From positions 1 to 60,069 of the IMG/VR virus record IMGVR_UViG_3300017752_000010: DNA of 60,069 bases; one strand, given 5' to 3'. Shown piece by piece: positions 50,974-58,246 of this stretch (the first letter of the stretch is position 1; every line of letters starts with the position of its first letter). The notes under the pieces were generated by a model, which did no database searches, had not been told where the DNA came from, and saw only the letters and a program-made list of their open reading frames with translations. The stretch is from a virus. The position numbers and the translations under genes are program-made.

Positions 50974-52874
50974 TAGTATTGACTCCTAATAATTTCTTGC
51001 ATAAGACCATAGTTTGCACTTTGCATTCTGTACAAAGAGTCGGCCTTATCTCGAAGAGTTACATCTTCGTATATCTTACGGTCATTATAAAAGGAAGTCG
51101 CATCCGTCAAAGCTTCTGCATAGTATTTATTTAAATTGTTTCCATTAGCAATGTTTTCTAATTGGGTTATTTGTTTATTGAAAATACCAGATTGATTATC
51201 TAAATTCTTTTTTCTTACACTTTCAGCCATTTTTTCGGCTAGTGATTGTTCTTTAATTTCAAATTTAAAGTTATCTACCTGTAACGATCCACTGAGTGAA
51301 AATGATTGTAGATCTATATTAACACCACTGCTCTGTGCACCCTGTGTATCGTTAGCAAATCCATTTTTCATTTCAGTGAAAGATACTCCTGTTCCAGCAA
51401 TTGCAGATATCCCTCCCTGCCCACTTTCAAAGTATCCTCCGCTTCCTGTACCTTGTGCAGCCGCGGATTGTCCCGATTCGATACTATTTGATATGATCCC
51501 AGCAACAAGACTACTAGCAGTGCCGAGGCCAACACTAAGGCCGATACGAGATCCTGACCGCCTTGTTGTTTTTCCTGATTCTGTTTCTTCGGTTGGAGTT
51601 GTTTCGGTAATAACCACCACATCTTCTTCTATCTCCTTATTAGCTTCTTCAATTTCTTTTCTTTCTTCTTGCTCTTCAGCGAGCACTTCTAAATCTTCAA
51701 TGGCTTCTTTAATATCTTCAGGTATGAACTCATCGAGTTCTGGTTCAATACTAAAACTTTCTTCAAATATAATTTCGTCTTCAAAGACTCTATCAAATTG
51801 TGGTTCAAAGTCATTGTATTCATTAATCATAGAGATGTCATCAATAGGTTCAGAGTACATTTCGTTTTCTTCTGTCTTTACGTTACCAAATGCGTCATAC
51901 TCTTCACCAGTATCTCCTAAACTAAAGTCTTCAAAGGAAGAACTACTCGATGATTCAAACGAGAATGTTTCAAACTTATAGCCTGGACATGTAGATGACC
52001 ATTGAGAATCTGTCTTACATTGTTCTTCTTCATATGCCATTTGGTAGCCGGGACATTTAGGTGACCACAATGGATCGGCTGAACATTGCTGGTCTTCATA
52101 AGCTTTTTCATAGCCTGAACATGATGGGTCATACAATGGATCATAAGAACATTGTTGATCTGTATAAGCCTGTTCATATCCTGGACATTGCTGATTATAG
52201 AGAGGGTCTGAAGAACATTGTTGATTGAAGTACGCTTCTTCGTAACCACTACAACTTGGATCATTTAAAGGATTAGAGCAGTCAACATAACCAGAATCAT
52301 TCCACGTGAAATCTAATTCAGAACCACCTGTAAACAAGCCATCTTGCCTATCGTGAAAAAAGTTCTCAACAACTTCGTCTTCTGATATATCACCAGTAAG
52401 ACCAGACCATATATCGTGATTGCGAATATCTAATTCATCATACCAAAAATCTATCAAAGCACCGCCAGTTGACGCTTTAATATCCAAGCCAAAAGTATTG
52501 TTTGTTTGCTGGTTATAATACTCAAACTGATTATCCCAACTGATAGAAAAAGAATCAATATTATCGGATTGATATGTAATAGAACCACCAATTATGTCTG
52601 TCCAAAAAGGAAACAGACCATAATCATGCATTTCTTCTGTAGGTGAATATCCATTACAACAATTCTGAGCATATCCATTATTGTTGCCAAATAATGTCAT
52701 GCCATTTGTGTAGATTGTAATTTTATCGAATGTTTCGCCAAAATAAGTGAGATCAAAACCTAAGTTAACGGATGTATAAGCATCATCACCTAGATTGATT
52801 GTTGTCTGTGCGTTTGCTTTAAAGAAGAACGAGCAACAAAAGACCGCCAATAGTGTATAAAACTTTATTGCCAC
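50973..52874 (-). CDS. Exported NIDO-like/Cys-repeat protein (633 aa, GTG start)
   Basis: The GTG start at 52874 gives a clean signal peptide (FYTLLAVFCCSFFFKANA, cleaved before Q23). A beta domain follows (30-190) with LGFDLTYFGETFDKITIYTNG, NIDO-like. Residues 199-299 hold five 22-residue repeats with paired cysteines (C-x8/9-C, CPGYxxAY). Then come Ser/Glu-rich acidic stretches (305-430), a Gly/Ser glycine zipper-like segment around 455-480, and a helical C-terminus. Probably acts in the host envelope or periplasm. Function unknown; the Cys repeat is recurrent in marine phage proteins I recall. Confidence 0.7.
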   Translation of the reverse strand: MAIKFYTLLAVFCCSFFFKANAQTTINLGDDAYTSVNLGFDLTYFGETFDKITIYTNGMTLFGNNNGYAQNCCNGYSPTEEMHDYGLFPFWTDIIGGSITYQSDNIDSFSISWDNQFEYYNQQTNNTFGLDIKASTGGALIDFWYDELDIRNHDIWSGLTGDISEDEVVENFFHDRQDGLFTGGSELDFTWNDSGYVDCSNPLNDPSCSGYEEAYFNQQCSSDPLYNQQCPGYEQAYTDQQCSYDPLYDPSCSGYEKAYEDQQCSADPLWSPKCPGYQMAYEEEQCKTDSQWSSTCPGYKFETFSFESSSSSSFEDFSLGDTGEEYDAFGNVKTEENEMYSEPIDDISMINEYNDFEPQFDRVFEDEIIFEESFSIEPELDEFIPEDIKEAIEDLEVLAEEQEERKEIEEANKEIEEDVVVITETTPTEETESGKTTRRSGSRIGLSVGLGTASSLVAGIISNSIESGQSAAAQGTGSGGYFESGQGGISAIAGTGVSFTEMKNGFANDTQGAQSSGVNIDLQSFSLSGSLQVDNFKFEIKEQSLAEKMAESVRKKNLDNQSGIFNKQITQLENIANGNNLNKYYAEALTDATSFYNDRKIYEDVTLRDKADSLYRMQSANYGLMQEIIRSQY

Positions 52875-53676
52875 CTTCTAAGTCCTCTTTAATCTTCACT
52901 TCATCTAGAGCATTATCAGGAACTAGTTCTGGATATGCCTTCCAAAGTTTAGCGGCTTCTTCGCCAATCTTACCTTCGAAAGGACATGGAGTTCCTGCCA
53001 TTTTCATGGCTTTCCATACACGTTCATCTTGACACATTGTAGATACTGCAGCAACTTTCATGCCCATATCATACATTGTCTTAGAGAGTTTAATACGTTC
53101 ACAATTCATATCACGAACTGCTTTACCACCCGAGATACCAAGAATCTGCGTTTGTACCGCAGCAGATATACCAGTTGTACAAAGATCTTGTGAATAAGAT
53201 GAACCAATATTAGGTGAAATAGCACTAGGTGGTGGAGACTTAACAGTAGTCTCACTTTCATTCTTATTGTTATTGGTGTTATTTGTTGTTACGCCAGATG
53301 TGCTTGTCGATGATGAAGTCGATGTATTATTATTTGTATTTGTATTAGTCTGGTTAACTGTTTGGTCAACACTTGATTCTGATGTGCTGTTCACTGTAGA
53401 ACTTGAAGTGTTTGTATTTGTATTCGAATTCGTGTTAGTTGAAGTCGAAGTGTTATTATTTGTATTAGAGTTCGTGTTAGTATTCGTGTTGGTATTACTA
53501 TTTGTATTCGAATTTGTTGAATTTACCGTAGAACTCGTGGTGGTATCATTGTCAATAATAGTATACGTACTATTAGTTCCATCTTGATATGTGTAATCAG
53601 GTTCTGCTTTTGCTATTGTTGTTAACGCAAACGTACATACTAAAGAAACAACGACAGCATTAATCGACTGTCTCAT
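52819..53676 (-). CDS. Exported low-complexity Asn/Thr/Ser protein (285 aa)
   Basis: Residues 1-24 form a signal peptide (VVSLVCTFALTTIAKA). About 45-145 is an Asn/Thr/Ser-only low-complexity tract, then a conserved-looking Cys domain (LCTTGISAAVQTQILG, AVRDMNCERIKL, STMCQDERVWKAMKMAGTPCPFEG), and a C-terminal hydrophobic tail (VLYTIGGLLLLVLL). The tail overlaps the signal-peptide coding region of the 633-aa gene in another frame by 56 bases. Likely an envelope-associated protein; the tail could anchor in the inner membrane. Confidence 0.65.
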   Translation of the reverse strand: MRQSINAVVVSLVCTFALTTIAKAEPDYTYQDGTNSTYTIIDNDTTTSSTVNSTNSNTNSNTNTNTNTNSNTNNNTSTSTNTNSNTNTNTSSSTVNSTSESSVDQTVNQTNTNTNNNTSTSSSTSTSGVTTNNTNNNKNESETTVKSPPPSAISPNIGSSYSQDLCTTGISAAVQTQILGISGGKAVRDMNCERIKLSKTMYDMGMKVAAVSTMCQDERVWKAMKMAGTPCPFEGKIGEEAAKLWKAYPELVPDNALDEVKIKEDLEGGNKVLYTIGGLLLLVLL

Positions 53677-53708
53677 CTTTGTTTCCTTTTTTATTTACTG
53701 GGCACTAT

Positions 53709-54569
53709 TTACTGGGCACCAGTCTTTTTCTTTTTCTTTCGCCAAGTACCGTCAGGTAGCTGTTCCATATCATCAGTCGGTATTTCAATGTTAATACCCT
53801 CATGACTAGTGTGTTGAGGTTCTTTTTTTCTTTCGCGATTAACAATATCATTCCATGCAATCAACAATGCGACTGCTAATGGGTCAAATACAATTACCAA
53901 TAATATAATTACCCATCTTACTGCATCTTCTAATACAGTGCGACTCGTTTCGCCATAAATTAATTCTGCAATGTACTTAATTGGACCAACTTCAGCTTCT
54001 ATTAGAATTTGATCTTTACTTAGTACTAGTTTTTCTTCTTCAAGTGAATCAATAGCCTTTTCAGCATTTCTAATTACTAAGGCGAGTTGATCCCTCTCAG
54101 GCTTTTGATTAGCTCGCGTAGAAATACTCCCCGAACGGCCTCTGATGCGGTCGTTGTCGATGAGGACTTGCACGGCTTGATCAAGCTGTCCGATGACTTG
54201 TTCTGCGTCTCTAATTGCTCTTTGTTCTCTTCCGATTCTGGAGTCGAGTCGTGTGATTTGCACGCTGTTGTCTCCACCGGTAATTCCTTGTTCAATGTGG
54301 GCTTTGGAGAGGAATCCAAAGATTCCCATTGAGGTGATGAACATGAGGAAAGCAACAGCAAAAGTAAGATAAGCCCTAAGCAATTTAGGAGCTTCATGCC
54401 AAAACCTGTGTAAATATGTAACTGCAACCAGTTTACCGGTTTCAAGAACGCCTCCCATTATGATTACAGGAATTGCTGCTGCTGCAAATATTGCAGCCAA
54501 CCCTGCGATTGAATACCATGCTGCAACTGCAGACACTGATAATGCTGTTAATAAAAGTAACCATTTCAT
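53709..54569 (-). CDS. Multi-pass membrane protein with coiled-coil middle (286 aa)
   Basis: Four or five membrane segments are visible: 1-20, 24-44 (GLAAIFAAAAIPVIIMGG), 70-90 (LTFAVAFLMFITSMGIFGF) and 215-240 (WVIILLVIVFDPLAVALLIA), separated by a charged coiled coil at 100-200. The conserved LETGKLVAVTYLHRFW segment lies between the second and third membrane helices. The C-terminus is basic (KKKKKTG). A typical marine T4-like membrane protein of unknown role. An exact TATAAATA precedes it. Confidence 0.65.
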   Translation of the reverse strand: MKWLLLLTALSVSAVAAWYSIAGLAAIFAAAAIPVIIMGGVLETGKLVAVTYLHRFWHEAPKLLRAYLTFAVAFLMFITSMGIFGFLSKAHIEQGITGGDNSVQITRLDSRIGREQRAIRDAEQVIGQLDQAVQVLIDNDRIRGRSGSISTRANQKPERDQLALVIRNAEKAIDSLEEEKLVLSKDQILIEAEVGPIKYIAELIYGETSRTVLEDAVRWVIILLVIVFDPLAVALLIAWNDIVNRERKKEPQHTSHEGINIEIPTDDMEQLPDGTWRKKKKKTGAQ

Positions 54570-54573
54570 ACCC

Positions 54574-54581
54574 TATTTATA
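54574..54581 (-). promoter_or_regulatory. T4-type late promoter TATAAATA
   Basis: The minus strand has TATAAATA followed by GGGTATG, with the ATG at 54569 only five bases away. It overlaps the end of the upstream 374-aa gene. Confidence 0.5.
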
Positions 54582-55701
54582 CGATTGGAGGAGGCGGTGG
54601 CAATCCTGAATTCTGTTTCTTAGATTTTGGTGGTGGTGGCGGTGTAAGATTAATTGCAGCTTGAGGTTGTGGTCTTGTTTTTAATTCTTCTGCATAAGCC
54701 ATCTTCATCATATCTTCTGTTGGCCATTTGACATGTCCATTTTCGATATAATGCATTCCTGGAACTGTTATAACATGATCACCAATCTCGAGATTTAAGG
54801 AAACATTTGCACCATCATCTCCATGCTTTTTCTGTTCTCTTAGTGCAGCAATTCTAATTTCTATTACTTGTTTTGGATCTAACAAATCTGGAAAGATGAT
54901 GTTTTCTTGACCAGAAATTTGACGCTCTAAAGAAGCACGTTCATCATCTGGATTCTTACCATACGCTAATTGTTTATCTTCATCAGTAATTTGTTTGATG
55001 TCTTTTAAATCAGCATCGTTTTCTAAGTGATCAATAAGATTATCAAAAGTAATTTGATGCCAATTATCAAAGCCAACAAGACGTGGAGGAGACTTATCTA
55101 GAAAAGGATTTACGTGATAAAACTCTGTATCTGGAAATTGTTTAATGATCCATTGAAAACGACGTTGCCAATTCCTAAATGTTGGTGCACCATTCTTAAC
55201 ATCATCATCTTCATGGAGCTTCGCATAATGCTTTTCACCTTCATATAGATTGTTCATAATACCATTGTTATCAGGAACATTTACATCTACAGGAGAATCA
55301 AGACCAAAAAAGTCGTTACCAATTAAAAATATCTTTTCACATTTATGAGTATGAGCAGCAATATATGTAGCTGATGGACCAGCTGCAAATTTTTCAGGTG
55401 TAGGAATTTTCTTTGCACCTGAACCAGGCTTTGAAAACCATGTATAGAACCAATTAATTCTAGAGTATCTTTCGAACCTTTTAAAAATTGTTTTAGTCAT
55501 AGGTTCATCAGAAGCTACTAGTACATGTGGTCTAAACTCTTTTTGAAAGAACCAGTTACAGGCATAGATTTTACCCCAATCAGCAAGTTGTTTGATATCA
55601 AGTCCTTTGCGACTTGTACCATTGCCAATGACAAAACCATAGCCACCAAGAGGCAGTTGAGGCTTTTGTCCAGGAGGTTTTTTGATTTTAATTTTACGCA
55701 T
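54577..55701 (-). CDS. DUF115/GNGxS-type protein with proline-rich tail (374 aa)
   Basis: The N-terminal half has a Rossmann-like GYGFVIGNGTSRKGLDIKQL (20-39), ACNWFF, RPHVLVASDEPM and CEKIFLIGNDFFGLD, reminiscent of DUF115/Maf-type proteins associated with flagellin or surface glycosylation. The middle contains a Lys/Glu/Asp-rich helical region. The C-terminus (345-374) is Pro-rich with two PPPPP runs around a Lys/Gln linker. It lies before the membrane protein and could modify or recognise a sugar acceptor. Fold assignment tentative. Confidence 0.5.
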   Translation of the reverse strand: MRKIKIKKPPGQKPQLPLGGYGFVIGNGTSRKGLDIKQLADWGKIYACNWFFQKEFRPHVLVASDEPMTKTIFKRFERYSRINWFYTWFSKPGSGAKKIPTPEKFAAGPSATYIAAHTHKCEKIFLIGNDFFGLDSPVDVNVPDNNGIMNNLYEGEKHYAKLHEDDDVKNGAPTFRNWQRRFQWIIKQFPDTEFYHVNPFLDKSPPRLVGFDNWHQITFDNLIDHLENDADLKDIKQITDEDKQLAYGKNPDDERASLERQISGQENIIFPDLLDPKQVIEIRIAALREQKKHGDDGANVSLNLEIGDHVITVPGMHYIENGHVKWPTEDMMKMAYAEELKTRPQPQAAINLTPPPPPKSKKQNSGLPPPPPIV

Positions 55702-55727
55702 TGGTTACCTCATGATATAGATTATAT

Positions 55728-55943
55728 TTATGCTCTTTGTTTTTGTGGTTTACGGAACTTGTCACTAGTTCCAAGCATAACTCTTTCCATGATTTTAGTA
55801 ATTTCATTCTTATCAAGATGACGTAAGTGAGAAACTGTAGTCATGTACTTAATGCATTCATCTACATTTTTGACTTGATGAATGTAAATTGCTTCTTCAA
55901 TTAGTTCTACAAGAAGTTTGTAGATAGATACTTTTTTAGCCAT
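55728..55943 (-). CDS. Small helical protein (71 aa)
   Basis: The protein is helical and basic (VSIYKLLVELIEEAIYIHQ, then YMTTVSHLRHLDKNEITK) and ends with KFRKPQKQRA. It overlaps the HAD gene stop at its start. Real by tight packing and codon pattern. Function unknown. Confidence 0.6.
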   Translation of the reverse strand: MAKKVSIYKLLVELIEEAIYIHQVKNVDECIKYMTTVSHLRHLDKNEITKIMERVMLGTSDKFRKPQKQRA

Positions 55944-56554
55944 TATTCTTCTCCAATTTCATTAAGAATATAGTTATAGATATGTTTCCATTTCCAGAGT
56001 CGAGGAATACCATCTGTTACGTCTAGATCGTTATTGTAATCATGAGCGATAATAATCGGATCAAGTCCTACTTTTAAACCATCCATAGCGTTTTCGATTT
56101 TATCTTCAATCCAAAAACATTTAGTATCAGAATATTCTGCAAGATCTTTTAGCTTTGACCTACCAGTATCTTGGTAGATAAATTTTGTAAAGATATTTTT
56201 ACCAAACAGATATTCTAAGTTTTTCTCTCTAAGCATTTGCGGATGCCTATGATTCGAGAGAGCGGTAATACAGTGAAATTGAAAACCATGGCGTTCATGA
56301 AGACGCTTAAGGTAATACACTGCATCTCTCAGCGGTGGCAGAAATCCAATCACTGCAGAGTTGTTGAACTCTATGACATAACTTTCAAAGTCTTCTGCAG
56401 ACATATCATAGCTTCCAGCAATTTCGTATTGATCTGAGTCATTGCAAGTCAGATTGTGATGTGTTTCCATCCATGTTTGAAATGCAAATTTCCAATCTAA
56501 GAGGACGCCATCGCAATCGACTAAGATAATCTTTTCTCTCATTAAGTTCTTCAT
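55943..56554 (-). CDS. HAD-superfamily phosphatase (5'-nucleotidase-like)
   Basis: The protein (203 aa) has the HAD motif I IILVDCDGVLLDW with D13 and D15, then a helical cap, motif II as HCITALSN near 130, and motif III/IV with K and FWIEDKIENA (about 160-170). Such enzymes dephosphorylate nucleotides or sugars. The neighbouring dCMP hydroxymethylase and MazG-like genes suggest a nucleotide-pool role. A shorter start at Met5 is possible. Confidence 0.75.
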   Translation of the reverse strand: MKNLMREKIILVDCDGVLLDWKFAFQTWMETHHNLTCNDSDQYEIAGSYDMSAEDFESYVIEFNNSAVIGFLPPLRDAVYYLKRLHERHGFQFHCITALSNHRHPQMLREKNLEYLFGKNIFTKFIYQDTGRSKLKDLAEYSDTKCFWIEDKIENAMDGLKVGLDPIIIAHDYNNDLDVTDGIPRLWKWKHIYNYILNEIGEE

Positions 56555-56579
56555 ATTAGGGTTATACTCTAAAAGAGAA

Positions 56580-57242
56580 TTAATTTACAAGGTGAAAGTG
56601 ACGATCATAAACGTGAAGATTAGCAACTTGCCATACGATTTGCCCAGGATCAACACCTAAGTCTTTGGCTAGCTGAACCTGTACGTATTTTTGCCAAGCA
56701 TAATCATTCTTATATCCAAATACAACGTCATTAGAACGCATCTGAACATTAGCATGCAATTGACCGTTGCGAATATAATAACCAACAGCATTTGTACAAA
56801 TAAAATCATTTTTGCCATTGTCATTAAATTCTGTCCAGATAGAAGGACGATTATAAATCATTTGACCTCGACGCGAATCAGGATTCTGTGTTAGTTCATC
56901 AAGAACACGGTCATATTGATTGTAGAATTTATCATCAAAGATAAGGTAACCATAGTTAGAATTGATTTCACCATGCTGATTAGCAGTTGCTGTCCAAGCT
57001 GATGGTGGTTGCTTACCTTCTTCTTCATAGATATCATAAATGTTTGTTGATTGACTTAGATACCAATCGATTTCTGAATTGATATAAGTTTGATTGGGTT
57101 CTCCAAAAATAGATTGCTCATCAGCTACAAAACATGCTCCAATCATCTCAATGGTCTTACCACCATTACGATCTTTGGTATAGTTTTCATGAAGTAACTC
57201 ATTAATAAAATGAGCTCGAACATCACGAACTGTGGGTAACAT
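56580..57242 (-). CDS. 42: dCMP hydroxymethylase gp42-like
   Basis: I place the start at ATG 57242, since the longer frame would overlap the upstream gene by 128 bases. The 220-aa protein closely follows T4 gp42 (246 aa): KTIEMIGACFVADEQSIFG, GEINSNYGYLIFDD, NPDSRRGQMIYNRPS, catalytic C149 in FICTNAVGYYIRNG, MRSNDVVFGYKNDYAWQKYV with D180 at the position where T4 gp42 has the Asp that selects dCMP over dUMP, and LHVYDRHFHLV. It would make 5-hydroxymethyl-dCMP. The C-terminus is about 25 residues shorter than in T4. Confidence 0.9.
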   Translation of the reverse strand: MLPTVRDVRAHFINELLHENYTKDRNGGKTIEMIGACFVADEQSIFGEPNQTYINSEIDWYLSQSTNIYDIYEEEGKQPPSAWTATANQHGEINSNYGYLIFDDKFYNQYDRVLDELTQNPDSRRGQMIYNRPSIWTEFNDNGKNDFICTNAVGYYIRNGQLHANVQMRSNDVVFGYKNDYAWQKYVQVQLAKDLGVDPGQIVWQVANLHVYDRHFHLVN

Positions 57243-57243
57243 G

Positions 57244-57663
57244 CTATTGTTTCCGAGTCGTGGCTTGGGAGAGAATTCCAGTATTTCCGCCATGGTTTGG
57301 TGCTTTCCATCCCGCAGGTTTAATAAGATCCGGAAGGCCCAGCGGGTTTGGACGTTCTGGTTTGATACCAACTTCTTTAGTTACATTTGCTCGAAGTACT
57401 TCATTCCATGCTTTTGTAGCATCTACTTTAAACAAGTCAAGTGTACCAATTGCTACAACACAAAGGTCAATAAGACCATCTACAATTTCTTCTTCATCTT
57501 TTTCTTTAAATGCTTTGAATGTTTCATCTAGTTCTTCTTTAAGAAAAGCTAGGCGAAAAATAAGAAACTGATGAAGTTGTTCTTCATCTAAATAAGATAC
57601 AGCTTGTCTCACACCATGATGGTTGTGAAAGTTTTCCATATCTTGTACCCAATTATCTGACAT
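57244..57663 (-). CDS. MazG-like nucleotide pyrophosphohydrolase
   Basis: The 139-aa protein has the all-alpha NTP pyrophosphatase pattern: FLKEELDETFKAF (E43, E44, E47) and EIVDGLIDLCVVAIGTLDLF, followed by AWNEVLRANVTKEV and the typical C-terminal GLPDLIKPAGWKAPN. By context it may remove dCTP (the T4 gp56 role) so that only hydroxymethyl-dCTP is available; this is inference. The dCMP hydroxymethylase starts right after its stop. Confidence 0.78.
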   Translation of the reverse strand: MSDNWVQDMENFHNHHGVRQAVSYLDEEQLHQFLIFRLAFLKEELDETFKAFKEKDEEEIVDGLIDLCVVAIGTLDLFKVDATKAWNEVLRANVTKEVGIKPERPNPLGLPDLIKPAGWKAPNHGGNTGILSQATTRKQ

Positions 57664-57724
57664 CTACATCTCCAATATATATCATTACTACTAACAATAG
57701 GATTATACCAAAATACCAAATCAT
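57653..57724 (-). CDS. Micro-ORF, 23-aa membrane peptide
   Basis: An ATG at 57724 opens a frame that overlaps the upstream micro-ORF stop (ATGA) and ends inside the MazG-like gene start. The peptide MIWYFGIILLLVVMIYIG plus a short DVDVR tail is a single membrane helix. The overlap chain supports translation. Role unknown. Confidence 0.45.
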   Translation of the reverse strand: MIWYFGIILLLVVMIYIGDVDVR

Positions 57725-57801
57725 TTTTTGGATTCCCAAATTGCACCCAATACTACGATCACACCTACAATACCAACTGCCCAAATAAAATTATTAATCA
57801 T
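57721..57801 (-). CDS. Micro-ORF, 26-aa membrane peptide
   Basis: The ATG at 57801 overlaps the stop of the exported 111-aa gene (ATGA), and the stop overlaps the next micro-ORF. The peptide (FIWAVGIVGVIVVLGAIW core) is a single membrane helix with a basic tail ESKK. Role unknown. Confidence 0.5.
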   Translation of the reverse strand: MINNFIWAVGIVGVIVVLGAIWESKK

Positions 57802-58133
57802 TTGCAGTATCCTACACATTTCTGTAGTTTAAGAAAGAGTTGGTTCTTATAGTACTCATCATCAGGATGAAAAGTATCACTGACATGTGATAAACCAGCA
57901 TCCATCTCAAGTGTGTCGCTAAACTTCCACTTACCATAAATCATGCTATTGGTTGACATGTCTTTAATGAAGTGAACGTCTGTGTTACTATCACGTCGAC
58001 TGATACCATCGGCATCTTCTTCAAACTTAAATCCCATAATCAAACCACTGTAAAGGCCTTGAAACTCTGCTGCTTTGGTTTCATACACAACGCATGATGC
58101 CAATAGTAAACTTAATGCTAATACTCTAATCAT
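57798..58133 (-). CDS. Small exported protein (111 aa)
   Basis: A signal peptide is visible (VLALSLLLASCVVYETKA); LLASC resembles a lipobox with Cys14, so it may be a lipoprotein. The mature part has beta-strand patterns (YSGLIMGFKFE, MIYGKWKFSDTLEMDAGLSHVSD) like a small beta protein, ending in a CVGYC pair. It starts in a TAATG overlap with the upstream 37-aa ORF. Possibly envelope-associated. Confidence 0.6.
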   Translation of the reverse strand: MIRVLALSLLLASCVVYETKAAEFQGLYSGLIMGFKFEEDADGISRRDSNTDVHFIKDMSTNSMIYGKWKFSDTLEMDAGLSHVSDTFHPDDEYYKNQLFLKLQKCVGYCK

Positions 58134-58246
58134 TAATCAATCCACTTATCAATTTTCTTTTTACCAATATACAATATCGCTAACCAGATGGTAAACAATA
58201 TACCATCAAGGTAACTAAGTTCGTTCCACGCATTAACTAAATCCAT
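58133..58246 (-). CDS. Small membrane peptide (37 aa)
   Basis: The ATG at 58246 overlaps the stop of the outer-membrane-like gene (TAATG) and ends in a TAATG overlap with the 111-aa gene. The peptide has a membrane helix (LDGILFTIWLAILYIG) and a basic tail (KKKIDKW). Strongly packed, so likely real. Function unknown. Confidence 0.55.
   Translation of the reverse strand: MDLVNAWNELSYLDGILFTIWLAILYIGKKKIDKWID

Noticed and set aside
51376-51981. 201-aa open frame on the plus strand rich in Ser
   Set aside because: It is the complement of Glu/Ser-rich codons of the exported 633-aa protein; no promoter or family motif is visible.
51978-52280. CRISPR-like or DNA repeat array
   Set aside because: The periodicity is 66 bases but the units differ at many bases; the repeat is at protein level with conserved Cys spacing.
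53267-53587. 106-aa Val/Leu/Phe-rich plus-strand frame that looks like a membrane protein
   Set aside because: It is the reverse reading of the Asn/Thr/Ser tract; hydrophobicity is a by-product of complementary codons.
54077-54445. 122-aa minus-strand frame inside the membrane protein gene
   Set aside because: It overlaps the well-supported 286-aa membrane protein entirely in another frame and has no recognisable motif.
56580-57371. Longer start of the dCMP hydroxymethylase
   Set aside because: The extra 43 residues overlap the MazG-like gene by 128 bases and are not part of the gp42 family; ATG 57242 is adjacent to the upstream stop.
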